64,000 bases of DNA, from assembly GCF_021605415.1 (NCBI RefSeq), contig NZ_WKEQ01000021.1, positions 29,842 through 93,841 on the forward strand. Reading direction: 5' to 3'. This DNA comes from Pseudomonas syringae. Lineage in GTDB: Bacteria; Pseudomonadota; Gammaproteobacteria; Pseudomonadales; Pseudomonadaceae. Numbering within the stretch: position 1 is the first letter of the stretch; each line of letters opens with the position of its first letter. Below, piece after piece: positions 28,128 to 36,113 of the stretch. Made by a program: the position numbers and the translations under genes. The notes beneath the pieces are model-generated. The model saw only the letters and a program-made list of their open reading frames with translations. It did not search any database and was not told the origin of the DNA.

Positions 28128-29912
28128 TTAGCGGTCCACGTCGGCCATAACGAAGTCGATACTGCCCAGGTACGCGATCAAGTCCGCGACCATGCTGCCT
28201 TTGATCACCGAAGGGATCTGCTGCAGATGCGGGAAGCTTGGGGTGCGAATCCGGGTGCGGTAGCTCATGGTGCCGCCGTCGCTCGTCAGGTAGTAACTGT
28301 TGATGCCCTTGGTCGCTTCGATCATCTGGAAGGATTCGTTGGCCGGCATGACCGGGCCCCACGAAACCTGCAGGAAGTGCGTGATCAGGGTCTCGATGTG
28401 TTGCAGCGTGCGCTCTTTGGGCGGCGGCGTGGTCAGCGGGTGATCCGCCTTGTACGGGCCTTCCGGCATGTTGCGCATGCACTGGTCGATGATCTTGATG
28501 CTCTGGCGCATCTCTTCGACGCGCACCATGCAGCGGTCATACGCATCGCCATTGGCGGCCAGCGGCACTTCAAACTCGAAGTTCTCGTAGCCGGAGTATG
28601 GACGCGCTTTACGCAGGTCGAAGTCGCAACCGGTCGAACGCAGGCCGGCACCGGTGACGCCCCATTCCAGGGCTTCTTTGGTGTTGTAGGCTGCCACGCC
28701 GATGGTACGACCCTTGAGAATGCTGTTTTGCAGGGCGGCCTTGGTGTATTCGTCGAGGCGCTTTGGCAGCCATTCAACGAAATCTTTCACCAGTTTGTCC
28801 CAGCCGCGTGGCAGGTCGTGCGCGACGCCACCGATGCGGTACCAGGCCGGGTGCAGACGGAAACCGGTGATGGCTTCGATCACCGTGTACGCCTTTTGGC
28901 GGTCGGTGAACGTGAAGAACACCGGGGTCATGGCGCCGACGTCCTGGATGTAAGTCCCCAGGAACAGCAGGTGGCTGGTGATCCGGAAGAACTCGGCCAT
29001 CATGATGCGGATGGTATCGACCTTCTCGGGCACTTTGATGCCGGCCAGCTTCTCGACCGAGAGCACGTACGGCAGGTTGTTCATCACGCCGCCGAGGTAG
29101 TCGATACGGTCGGTGTACGGGATGAAGCTGTGCCAGGACTGACGCTCGGCCATCTTCTCGGCACCACGGTGGTGGTAACCGATGTCCGGGACGCAGTCGA
29201 CGATCTCTTCGCCGTCCAGTTGCAGAATGATACGGAAGGCACCGTGGGCCGAAGGGTGGTTCGGGCCCAGGTTGAGGAACATGTAATCCTCATTCGCGCC
29301 GGAACGCTTCATGCCCCAGTCTTCAGGACGGAAGCGTGCGGCTTCTTCCTCAAGCTGTTGCTTGGCGAGGTTCAGGCTGAACGGATCGAATTCGGTGGCG
29401 CGCGCCGGGAAATCCTTGCGCAGCGGGTGACCTTCCCAAGTCGGCGGCATCATGATGCGCGACAGGTGCGGGTGACCTTTGAAGTCGATGCCGAACATGT
29501 CCCAGACTTCGCGTTCGTACCAGTTGGCGTTCGGCCAGATGCCGGTGACGGTCGGCACGCTGAGATCGCTCTCGGACAAGGCGACCTTGATCATCACGTC
29601 ACTGTTACGTTCGATCGACATCAGGTGATAGAACACAGTGAAGTCGGCATCGCCTGGCAGCCCTTGACGCTTGGTGCGCAGACGCTCATCCACGCCGTGC
29701 AGGTCATAGAGCATGACGTACGGCTTGGGCAGGTTGCGCAGGAAGGTCAGGACTTCGACGAGTTTGGCGCGGGCAACCCAAAGCACCGGCATGCCGGTGC
29801 GAGTTGCCTGGGCGGTGAACGCCTCAGGGCCAAAACGGGTGTTCAATTCGACGACCACATCCTGGTCGTCTGCCTTATAAGGCGGGATGTACAGAGCGCT
29901 GCCTGTAGTCAT
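28128..29912 (-). CDS. nuoC: NADH-quinone oxidoreductase fused subunit C/D
   Basis: The 594-residue fusion (nuoCD) joins the 30-kDa NuoC domain (residues 1-190) to the 49-kDa NuoD domain, which lines the quinone site with NuoB. NuoC shows EREVWDMFGIDFKGHPHLSR; NuoD begins at about GPNHPSAHGAFRI (near residue 220). The fused form is normal in gammaproteobacteria such as E. coli and Pseudomonas. ATG 29912 is chosen because the family begins MTTGSALYIPP; the upstream extension overlaps the nuoB end. Confidence 0.96.
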   Translation of the reverse strand: MTTGSALYIPPYKADDQDVVVELNTRFGPEAFTAQATRTGMPVLWVARAKLVEVLTFLRNLPKPYVMLYDLHGVDERLRTKRQGLPGDADFTVFYHLMSIERNSDVMIKVALSESDLSVPTVTGIWPNANWYEREVWDMFGIDFKGHPHLSRIMMPPTWEGHPLRKDFPARATEFDPFSLNLAKQQLEEEAARFRPEDWGMKRSGANEDYMFLNLGPNHPSAHGAFRIILQLDGEEIVDCVPDIGYHHRGAEKMAERQSWHSFIPYTDRIDYLGGVMNNLPYVLSVEKLAGIKVPEKVDTIRIMMAEFFRITSHLLFLGTYIQDVGAMTPVFFTFTDRQKAYTVIEAITGFRLHPAWYRIGGVAHDLPRGWDKLVKDFVEWLPKRLDEYTKAALQNSILKGRTIGVAAYNTKEALEWGVTGAGLRSTGCDFDLRKARPYSGYENFEFEVPLAANGDAYDRCMVRVEEMRQSIKIIDQCMRNMPEGPYKADHPLTTPPPKERTLQHIETLITHFLQVSWGPVMPANESFQMIEATKGINSYYLTSDGGTMSYRTRIRTPSFPHLQQIPSVIKGSMVADLIAYLGSIDFVMADVDR

Positions 29913-29985
29913 GGTTATTTTTTCGCTTTCGGTCAACGTAAAGAATGAAGCCAGCTTCTCGTTTCTTTGTAAGAACAGATCTGGA

Positions 29986-30660
29986 TCAGACTTCGTCAGG
30001 GCTGCGCAGGTTGGTGACTGCGATTCGCTGTTCGCGGCGCGCATCCTTCTGCGAAGGCATGTCGGCGCGATAAACGCCTTGATCGCCAACGACCCAAGAC
30101 AATGGGCGACGCTCCTGGCCAATCGATTCCTGCAACAGCATCAAGCCTTGCAGGAATGCTTCTGGACGGGGCGGGCAGCCAGGCACGTAGACATCGACGG
30201 GCAGGAACTTGTCCACCCCCTGAACCACGGAGTAGATGTCGTACATGCCACCGGAGTTGGCGCACGAACCCATGGAGATAACCCATTTCGGCTCGAGCAT
30301 TTGCTCGTAGAGACGCTGAATGATCGGCGCCATCTTGATGAAGCAGGTACCGGCGATAACCATGAAGTCGGCCTGACGCGGCGATGCCCGGATCACTTCG
30401 GCGCCGAAGCGCGCGATGTCGTGGGGCGCCGTGAAGGCGGTGGTCATTTCCACATAGCAGCACGACAGGCCGAAGTTATACGGCCACAGGGAGTTTTTAC
30501 GTCCCCAGTTGACCGCGCCACTCAGCACGTCTTCCAGCTTGCCCATGAAAATGTTTTTGTGGACTTGATCTTCTAACGGATCGGAAACGGTTTCCCGTTC
30601 GCCAATCGGATACTGCTCGTTAGGAGCATCGGGGTCGATCCTGGTGAGATTGTATTGCAT
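29986..30660 (-). CDS. nuoB: NADH-quinone oxidoreductase subunit B (4Fe-4S N2)
   Basis: The 224-residue subunit binds the terminal cluster N2 through the tandem Cys pair in GLSCCYVEM (near residues 63-71), GSCANSGGMYD (near 128) and PGCPPRPEA (near 157). ATG 30660 has GAGG 8 bp upstream and was preferred to a TTG two codons earlier. It lies 10 bp after the nuoA stop. Confidence 0.96.
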   Translation of the reverse strand: MQYNLTRIDPDAPNEQYPIGERETVSDPLEDQVHKNIFMGKLEDVLSGAVNWGRKNSLWPYNFGLSCCYVEMTTAFTAPHDIARFGAEVIRASPRQADFMVIAGTCFIKMAPIIQRLYEQMLEPKWVISMGSCANSGGMYDIYSVVQGVDKFLPVDVYVPGCPPRPEAFLQGLMLLQESIGQERRPLSWVVGDQGVYRADMPSQKDARREQRIAVTNLRSPDEV

Positions 30661-30670
30661 TGCCAAAGCC

Positions 30671-31084
30671 TCATTGTTTCAGCTTCGCCTGCCGCTTGCG
30701 ACGAGCTTCCGGAGCCCAGTCAAGGGCGCCCACTCGGAACAGGTAGACAAGACCTGCCAACAGAATTGCTATGAAAACGAGAGCTTCGACGAATCCGGTC
30801 CAGCCGCTTTCGCGGACGGACACAGACCATGCAAAGAGAAAGAGGGCTTCGATATCGAAGATCACGAAGAGCATCGCGACCAGATAGAATTTGGCTGAGA
30901 GCCGCAAGCGGGCGCCACCGGTAGGTAGCATGCCCGACTCGAACGGTTCGTTTTTGCTGCGACCCCAGGCTTTTGACCCGAGGAGGCTGGAGACGCCAAG
31001 CATGAAGGCGCAAAGGCCGACAACGCCCAGAAGGAAAATGGCAAAGCCCCAGTTGTGGGCCATGAGTCCTGTCGCTTCGGGCAT
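30671..31084 (-). CDS. nuoA: NADH-quinone oxidoreductase subunit A
   Basis: The 137-residue membrane protein has three helices with the conserved GRSKNEPFESG loop (near residues 43-53) and LFVIFDIEALFLFAW (near 73-87). It is the first gene of the operon. ATG 31084 is supported by AAGGA 8 bp upstream. A small hairpin (CAGAGA / TCTCTG, 31100-31118) sits immediately upstream of this ribosome-binding site. Confidence 0.95.
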   Translation of the reverse strand: MPEATGLMAHNWGFAIFLLGVVGLCAFMLGVSSLLGSKAWGRSKNEPFESGMLPTGGARLRLSAKFYLVAMLFVIFDIEALFLFAWSVSVRESGWTGFVEALVFIAILLAGLVYLFRVGALDWAPEARRKRQAKLKQ

Positions 31085-31509
31085 GCTGGTAATCCTTAAC
31101 AGAGAGCAAAGGTCTCTGAGCTTGAAAAGAAATAAGGCAGTGACGATATGTCGCAGCAATCAATCGAGCTGATTTTATGGCTAAACACCCGGCAAGTAAA
31201 ATTCCTATAGCGAAATTATTTATTGGAATAAGGACATTACGCACCTTCGAGGCGGTGCGGCCCATGCGTTGCGGGCATTAGGCAGGTTTCAGAGAATTAT
31301 GTTTTGTAGGGAATGTAACGAACATAGTTGTGGTTAAATGATAATTGATATCGTTTGAGGCGGTTTTGTAACTATTTAACGGGTCAATAGACGGAAAGTT
31401 GTCTTACATGCGCGTTACTGCAAGTAGCGGCGGCGCTCGTTTTAACTGATTTTTGTGATGCAGATGCCGCGCTGGATCAATGTTTTGCACTGATGATCAC
31501 CGCTGACCC

Positions 31510-31602
31510 CTGTAGGAATGAGCCTGCTCGCGAAAGCGCAGTGTCAGCTTGCGCATGAGGTGACTGTTCCGCCGCCTTCGCGAGCAAGCCCGCTCCCACA
31601 GG
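31510..31602. repeat. REPIN (GTGGGAGC type, inverted pair)
   Basis: CTGTAGGAATGAGCCTGCTC at 31510 faces CTTCGCGAGCAAGCCCGCTC ending at 31601. The GAGC(A/C)(A/G)GC core is the same as at 559, 53039 and 62760. Confidence 0.8.
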
Positions 31603-31636
31603 TTTTTGTGGTGCTTGGGAAATCGCGGGCAAAAAA

Positions 31637-31662
31637 ACGCCCCGAACAAGTCGGGGCATCAG
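31637..31662 (-). terminator. Rho-independent terminator of aceA
   Basis: On the minus strand GCCCCGACTTGTTCGGGGC is followed by GTTTTTTTG, about 65 bp after the aceA stop. Confidence 0.85.
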
Positions 31663-31727
31663 TTTTGCGGCTCTGCGGTTAGCTTTTTATTCGATCCGCA
31701 GGGGCCGTTTGCTCAGGCGACGCTGAA

Positions 31728-33053
31728 TCAGTGGAACTGCTCTTCTTCGGTCGAACCGGTCAGCGCGGTGACCGAAGACGAGCCACCCTGAATCACGGTG
31801 GTCATGTCGTCGAAGTAGCCGGTGCCCACTTCCTGCTGGTGAGCCACGAAGGTGTAACCCTTGGCGGCGTCGGCGAATTCCTGCTCTTGCAGCTTCACGT
31901 AGGCAGTCATGTCGTTGCGGGCGTAGTCGTGCGCAAGGTTGAACATGCTGTGCCACATGTTGTGAATGCCGGCCAGGGTGATGAACTGATGCTTGTAACC
32001 CATGGCGGACAGTTCGCGCTGGAACTTGGCGATGGTCGCGTCGTCCAGGTTTTTCTTCCAGTTGAAGGAAGGCGAGCAGTTGTAGGAAAGCAGTTGATCC
32101 GGGTATTCCTTTTTGATCGCTTCAGCGAAGCGACGGGCTTCGTCCAGATCCGGTTTGGCGGTTTCGCACCAGATCAGGTCGGCGTACGGAGCGTAAGCCA
32201 GGCCACGGGCGATGGCTTGATCCAGGCCGGCGCGAACCTTGTAGAAGCCTTCCTGGGTGCGCTCGCCAGTCACGAATGGCTGATCGTACGGGTCGCAGTC
32301 GGAGGTCAGCAGGTCGGCGGCGTTCGCGTCGGTACGAGCCAGAATGATGGTCGGTGTACCGGCAACGTCCGCAGCCAGACGAGCAGCGGTCAGCTTCTGC
32401 ACGGCTTCCTGGGTTGGCACCAGAACCTTGCCGCCCATGTGGCCGCATTTTTTCACGGAAGCCAGTTGGTCTTCGAAGTGAACGCCGGCAGCGCCTGCTT
32501 CGATCATGCTCTTCATCAGCTCGTAGGCGTTCAGTACGCCGCCGAAACCGGCTTCGGCGTCAGCCACGATTGGCGCGAAATAGTCGATGTAGCCGTCATC
32601 GCCCGGGTTCTTGCCGGCTTTCCACTGGATCTGGTCGGCACGACGGAACGAGTTGTTGATGCGCTTGACCACGGTCGGCACCGAGTCCACCGGGTACAGC
32701 GACTGATCCGGGTACATCGATTCGGCGGAGTTGTTGTCCGCGGCAACCTGCCAGCCGGACAAGTAGATCGCCTGGATGCCGGCTTTCACTTGCTGTACAG
32801 CCTGGCCGCCGGTCAGGGCGCCCATGCAGTTGACGAAATCTTTCTCAGGACGGAATGACGGCTTGGCACCCTGGGTGACCAGGTTCCACAGCTTGTCAGC
32901 GCCCATTTTCGCGAAGGTGTGCTCCGGTTGAACCGAGCCACGCAGACGGACGACGTCAGCAGCGGAGTAAGTGCGTGTCACGCCTTTCCAGCGCGGGTTT
33001 TCAGCCCAGTCTTTTTCGAGGGCTGCAATTTGCTGTTCGCGTGTCAGTGCCAT
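31728..33053 (-). CDS. aceA: Isocitrate lyase
   Basis: The 441-residue enzyme cleaves isocitrate to succinate and glyoxylate, the first step of the glyoxylate shunt. The catalytic loop KKCGHMGGKV has its active-site Cys at residue 203, and the metal/substrate block YFAPIVADAEAGFGG (near 158-172) is complete. Length fits the shorter E. coli-type class. It is monocistronic, with its own terminator, a leader of about 365 nt and a predicted sigma-70 promoter at 33425-33453. It competes for isocitrate with the two dehydrogenases encoded about 7-11 kb away. Confidence 0.97.
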   Translation of the reverse strand: MALTREQQIAALEKDWAENPRWKGVTRTYSAADVVRLRGSVQPEHTFAKMGADKLWNLVTQGAKPSFRPEKDFVNCMGALTGGQAVQQVKAGIQAIYLSGWQVAADNNSAESMYPDQSLYPVDSVPTVVKRINNSFRRADQIQWKAGKNPGDDGYIDYFAPIVADAEAGFGGVLNAYELMKSMIEAGAAGVHFEDQLASVKKCGHMGGKVLVPTQEAVQKLTAARLAADVAGTPTIILARTDANAADLLTSDCDPYDQPFVTGERTQEGFYKVRAGLDQAIARGLAYAPYADLIWCETAKPDLDEARRFAEAIKKEYPDQLLSYNCSPSFNWKKNLDDATIAKFQRELSAMGYKHQFITLAGIHNMWHSMFNLAHDYARNDMTAYVKLQEQEFADAAKGYTFVAHQQEVGTGYFDDMTTVIQGGSSSVTALTGSTEEEQFH

Positions 33054-33424
33054 GGAGATAAACCTCGTCGCGTCTTTTATGAAAAGTTGTTCTGCGGTGG
33101 AAAATCTTGCGCTCGCTGACCAGAAGCTTAGGTGGTCAAGTCGGATTCGGCGGGGGAGGCGACGGGATGAACGATGGGCTCGAGGGGAGGTGAGCAGGTA
33201 AGGGCGGACTGCGGGCGTATTCAGGCGTCGTGGGCCTTGGTACGAAAACAGTGTGATGCCGGGTTACCTAAAAACGCTTCCGTCCCTCGGGACAACTTCG
33301 TTCCAGTCGCAACCTCGTCAAACACACCTTGTGGGCGGTACAGACACGAAGCGGTTCGCGGGGGTGATTGCGAACGTCGCCTCGAAGGCCCTTATCAGGG
33401 CCTCTGATTAGCGGGAGCGAGGCC
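33054..33424 (-). other. Long 5' leader of aceA
   Basis: About 365 nt lie between the predicted promoter and the aceA start. Short open frames here lack ribosome-binding sites and codon bias. A perfect AGGCCCT-TATC-AGGGCCT hairpin is at 33386-33403, close to the predicted 5' end. Confidence 0.5.
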
Positions 33425-33453
33425 ATCATGCCAATGCTTTTTTCGATCGTCAA
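33425..33453 (-). promoter_or_regulatory. Predicted sigma-70 promoter of aceA
   Basis: On the minus strand TTGACG (33453-33448) and CATGAT (33430-33425) are separated by exactly 17 bp. Predicted start near 33418. Confidence 0.55.
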
Positions 33454-33459
33454 ACGTTT

Positions 33460-33485
33460 TGTAGTGCTTTTTTTATAGCACTACA
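33460..33485. promoter_or_regulatory. Inverted repeat TGTAGTGC / GCACTACA next to the aceA promoter
   Basis: Perfect 8-bp arms separated by the 10-base A/T spacer TTTTTTTATA, ending 6 bp before the predicted -35. The TGTAGT and ACTACA half-sites resemble those recalled for RpiR-family carbon regulators (HexR/RccR) in Pseudomonas, but the spacing is larger than usual. Operator function is inferred. Confidence 0.45.
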
Positions 33486-33525
33486 TCTTTCGTCTAATAC
33501 GACTAATCAGTCAGTTTTCGGGTTG

Positions 33526-34287
33526 TCAGTCCAGGGAATCGACTTTCACTCGCAGGGTCATGTCATCCCGACCTTGGGTCGAGTAGCTGCGGGTCAGGCC
33601 CTGTTTGTCGGCCTGTGTCTGGCGATTGACGCCCGCGAGAGTGATCCACTCACCCAGACGTCCGGTGACGGTTGTGTCGGTACTTTGTACGTTCACTACA
33701 TCGGGACGTTCCTGGCTTATGCGGTCACGGTTGGTACTGATTGCCAGATGAACGGTCTCGCCGGTGACGCTCGCAGTCACGTAGAAACCCTGGGTGACAT
33801 TGCGATATTGCGTCTGGCTGCTGTAATCGCCATAGGAATTGCTCTGGCTGCTGGTGATCGGCACGCTCTGGCCGACCTGAATCAGCGCCGGCATGCCTTC
33901 GCTTGCTTGAATCTGCTGAACGCCGCCATCTCGGCTCGCCGTGCTGCGGCTGATGATGCGGGTCTGGTTCGCTTGGCCGCCATTGACCGAATAACCTTCG
34001 TCGCCCCGGCCATTGTTTTCGTTGGTATCGACGGTGATCAGCAAGCGTTTTGGCGCGGTGTCGAGCTGATCGAGCAGGTTTTTCAGCTCCTGGATCTTGC
34101 CCGGTTCGGCGTTGACGATCAGTTGGTTACCATAGGCGCTGACTTGGCCGTCCTTGCCGATGAAGTCTTGCGCAACGGGCAGCATGTCGGCGCTGGTGTG
34201 GTATTTAAGGGGCACGATTTCCGTGGCTGCCAGCACCGAAAAACTGCAGCCGAGCAGCAGGGTGGTGAGCAGGGTGCGTAGGGACAT
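33526..34287 (-). CDS. Exported protein with secretin N-type domain
   Basis: The 253-residue protein begins with a signal peptide (MSLRTLLTTLLLGCSFSVLA, cleavage near residue 20) and then has IVPLKYHTSADMLPVAQDFI followed by QLIVNAEPGKIQELKNLLDQ, the fold seen in the N1/N2 domains of secretins such as GspD and PilQ. The C-terminal beta-barrel of secretins is missing, so it cannot form a pore. The rest is rich in Ser/Gln/Thr and ends with beta-strand-like repeats. ATG 34287 has GGAG 9 bp upstream. No secretion genes are nearby; the function is unknown. Confidence 0.75.
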   Translation of the reverse strand: MSLRTLLTTLLLGCSFSVLAATEIVPLKYHTSADMLPVAQDFIGKDGQVSAYGNQLIVNAEPGKIQELKNLLDQLDTAPKRLLITVDTNENNGRGDEGYSVNGGQANQTRIISRSTASRDGGVQQIQASEGMPALIQVGQSVPITSSQSNSYGDYSSQTQYRNVTQGFYVTASVTGETVHLAISTNRDRISQERPDVVNVQSTDTTVTGRLGEWITLAGVNRQTQADKQGLTRSYSTQGRDDMTLRVKVDSLD

Positions 34288-34366
34288 GTCCGTTATCTCC
34301 GCTTTCGAAAGGCTTGATATTGCCAGTTTGTCGGCCTTGGGTGGAGCAAGTTGAATCGTAGACAGC

Positions 34367-34402
34367 AAAACGCCCCGGCATCGTGAGATGTCGGGGCGTT
34401 TT
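34367..34402 (-). terminator. Rho-independent terminator after the acetyltransferase gene
   Basis: AAAACGCCCCGGCATC / GATGTCGGGGCGTTTT forms a 16-bp stem with one mismatch; T-rich on both strands. It ends the roxA-GNAT unit. Confidence 0.85.
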
Positions 34403-34439
34403 GTGGTGTTTTTGAAGGCCTTCGCGAGCAGGCTCGGTC

Positions 34440-34865
34440 TTACGCCGAATGGCGAACCATATCGACGTGCGGAATCCCGGCTTCGAGAAATTCCTCACTG
34501 ACCAGCGTGAAACCCAAGCGCTCATAGAACGCCGTGGCCTGCACCTGAGCGCTGAGCATCTGCTGCTTCAATCCGCGCTTTTCAGCTTCGCCGATTACCG
34601 CTTGCATCAATGCATCGCCGACCTTCAAGCCACGCCAGTCTTTCAGCACCGACACTCGACCGATGTGCCCGTCCGGCAAAAGACGGGCGGTACCGACCGG
34701 AAAGTCGCCTTCGAATGCCAGAAAATGCACGGCAGTCGCGTCATCGGCGTCCCACTCAAGCTCGGGCGGAACCGATTGCTCGGCGATGAACACCGTTTCA
34801 CGAATGCGCCGGATCTCGGCGATATCCTTTTGCCAGTCTGCGACACGTACGCGAATTTTATTCAT
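34440..34865 (-). CDS. GNAT-family N-acetyltransferase (ElaA-like)
   Basis: The 141-residue protein has the acetyl-CoA binding pattern in HIGRVSVLKDWRGLKVGDALMQAV (split here: IGRVSVLKDWRGLKVG near residues 67-82) and the C-terminal ATAFYERLGFTLVSEEF. The ending with GIPHVDM is typical of ElaA-like proteins. The start at 34865 overlaps the end of the roxA-like gene by 8 bp. Substrate unknown. Confidence 0.82.
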   Translation of the reverse strand: MNKIRVRVADWQKDIAEIRRIRETVFIAEQSVPPELEWDADDATAVHFLAFEGDFPVGTARLLPDGHIGRVSVLKDWRGLKVGDALMQAVIGEAEKRGLKQQMLSAQVQATAFYERLGFTLVSEEFLEAGIPHVDMVRHSA

Positions 34866-36027
34866 CGGCGAACCCCAGGCTTCCTTGCTTGACCAGTTCG
34901 CACAGCAGGCCGCGACCGTCCTCATCGCTCAGCCACTCGCCGAGGTTGTCGACGTGCAGCGCGTCAGCGGCGCAGATCATTTTCAGCAGCTCGCGCAATT
35001 TGCCTGGCAGATAACGGCTCTGGCCGCTGGCGAACAGCAGCAGGTCGTCATCGACTTCGGACCAGGCGAGGCGGGCGCTCGGGTTGCGGATCAGGATCGC
35101 GCCTTCTTCCAGGGCGGCGAGAACGTCTTCTTCCTCAAGATCGTCCGGGCCAACCACCAATTCCGGATAACGCGGCTCGGTCATGTACTGGCCGAACCAG
35201 GTCAGCAGCAGGCGCTCGTCGCTCATATGCTCGGCGAGCAGGCTTTTCAGGCGATCCAGGGCATCGTGTTGAATCTGGTGCGGATCGGCAGCCGGCTGCG
35301 CGTCGGCGTCGGTGTAACGCTCTTCGTCCGTCAGGAACTGGCTGAGGAAGTCGGTGAAATGCGTCAGCACTTCGGAAGCGCTTGGCGCGCGGAAACCGAC
35401 CGAATACGTCATGCAGTCATCCACGGCCACGCCGCAATGGGCCAGGCGAGGCGGCAGATAAAGCATGTCGCCCGGCTCCAGCACCCACTCAGCAGTCTCT
35501 TCAAAATCGGCGAGGATACGCAGATCCGCGTGTTGCAGCAGTGGGCTTTCGGAATCGCACATCTGGCCGATTTTCCAGCTGCGCTGACCTTGGGCCTGCA
35601 GCAGGAACACATCGTAGTTGTCGAAGTGCGGGCCGACACTGCCACCCGGAGCGGCGAAGCTGATCATGACGTCATCGACGCGCCAGCTCGGCAGGAAGCG
35701 GAAATTTTCCAGCAGTTCGCTGACTTCCGGGACGAACTGGTCAACCGCTTGAACCAGCAAGGTCCACTCGGTTTCTGGCAATTTGCTGAATTCGTCTTCG
35801 GCAAACGGGCCGCGGCGCAATTCCCATGGGCGCTCGCCGTGCTCGATCACCAGTCGCGATTCAACTTCTTCTTCCAGCGCCAGGCCGGCCAGTTCGTCGG
35901 CGTCGATCGGGCTTTCGAAATCAGGAATCGCCTGGCGGATCAGCAGCGGCTTTTTCTGCCAGTAATCGCGTAGGAATTCACGCGCCGTCAGGCCGCCCAG
36001 AAGTTGAAGAGGAGTGTCAGAATTCAT
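34858..36027 (-). CDS. roxA: Ribosomal protein uL16 arginine hydroxylase (JmjC/cupin, RoxA/YcfD)
   Basis: The 389-residue 2-oxoglutarate/Fe(II) oxygenase is homologous to E. coli YcfD, which hydroxylates an arginine of ribosomal protein L16. Iron ligands are visible as H134 and D136 in GPHFDNYDVF and H197 in PPRLAHCGV. The C-terminal part (after about 270) matches the winged-helix dimerisation region, including the IRNPSARLAW segment. It overlaps the acetyltransferase gene by 8 bp and stands downstream of purB with a terminator between. Confidence 0.88.
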   Translation of the reverse strand: MNSDTPLQLLGGLTAREFLRDYWQKKPLLIRQAIPDFESPIDADELAGLALEEEVESRLVIEHGERPWELRRGPFAEDEFSKLPETEWTLLVQAVDQFVPEVSELLENFRFLPSWRVDDVMISFAAPGGSVGPHFDNYDVFLLQAQGQRSWKIGQMCDSESPLLQHADLRILADFEETAEWVLEPGDMLYLPPRLAHCGVAVDDCMTYSVGFRAPSASEVLTHFTDFLSQFLTDEERYTDADAQPAADPHQIQHDALDRLKSLLAEHMSDERLLLTWFGQYMTEPRYPELVVGPDDLEEEDVLAALEEGAILIRNPSARLAWSEVDDDLLLFASGQSRYLPGKLRELLKMICAADALHVDNLGEWLSDEDGRGLLCELVKQGSLGFADE

Positions 36028-36067
36028 GTGTAACCTATTGAAAAAAAATGCTTTTAAGACGGGAATA

Positions 36068-36093
36068 AAAACGCCCGGCGCGGCCGGGCGTTT
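36068..36093 (-). terminator. Rho-independent terminator of purB
   Basis: On the minus strand ACGCCCGGCCGCGCCGGGCGT is followed by TTTTA, about 20 bp after the purB stop. Confidence 0.85.
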
Positions 36094-36113
36094 CTAGCGG
36101 GTCAAGCGGTCGA

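Larger units (their letters stand above)
31085..31727. other. Intergenic region between aceA and nuoA (nuo promoter region)
   Basis: No gene is seen in 643 bp. The A/T-rich part (31130-31400) must hold the nuo promoter; no convincing -35/-10 pair could be picked by eye. TGATAAT at 31339-31345 resembles one half of a Fur-type site but the other half is weak. A REP pair and the aceA terminator occupy 31510-31662. Confidence 0.6.

Noticed and set aside
27628..28482. A 284-residue reading of nuoE with a long N-terminal extension.
   Set aside because: The extension is the antisense-free out-of-frame part of nuoCD; the real NuoE start with the family N terminus is at 28125.
31339..31353. Possible Fur box (TGATAAT-T-GATATCG) upstream of nuoA.
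   Set aside because: Only one half-site fits; the second matches 4 of 7 positions, and the region is A/T-rich.
33174..33453. Short open frames in the aceA leader (77 codons plus, 61 codons minus).
   Set aside because: No ribosome-binding site, no codon bias and the minus frame begins inside the predicted promoter.
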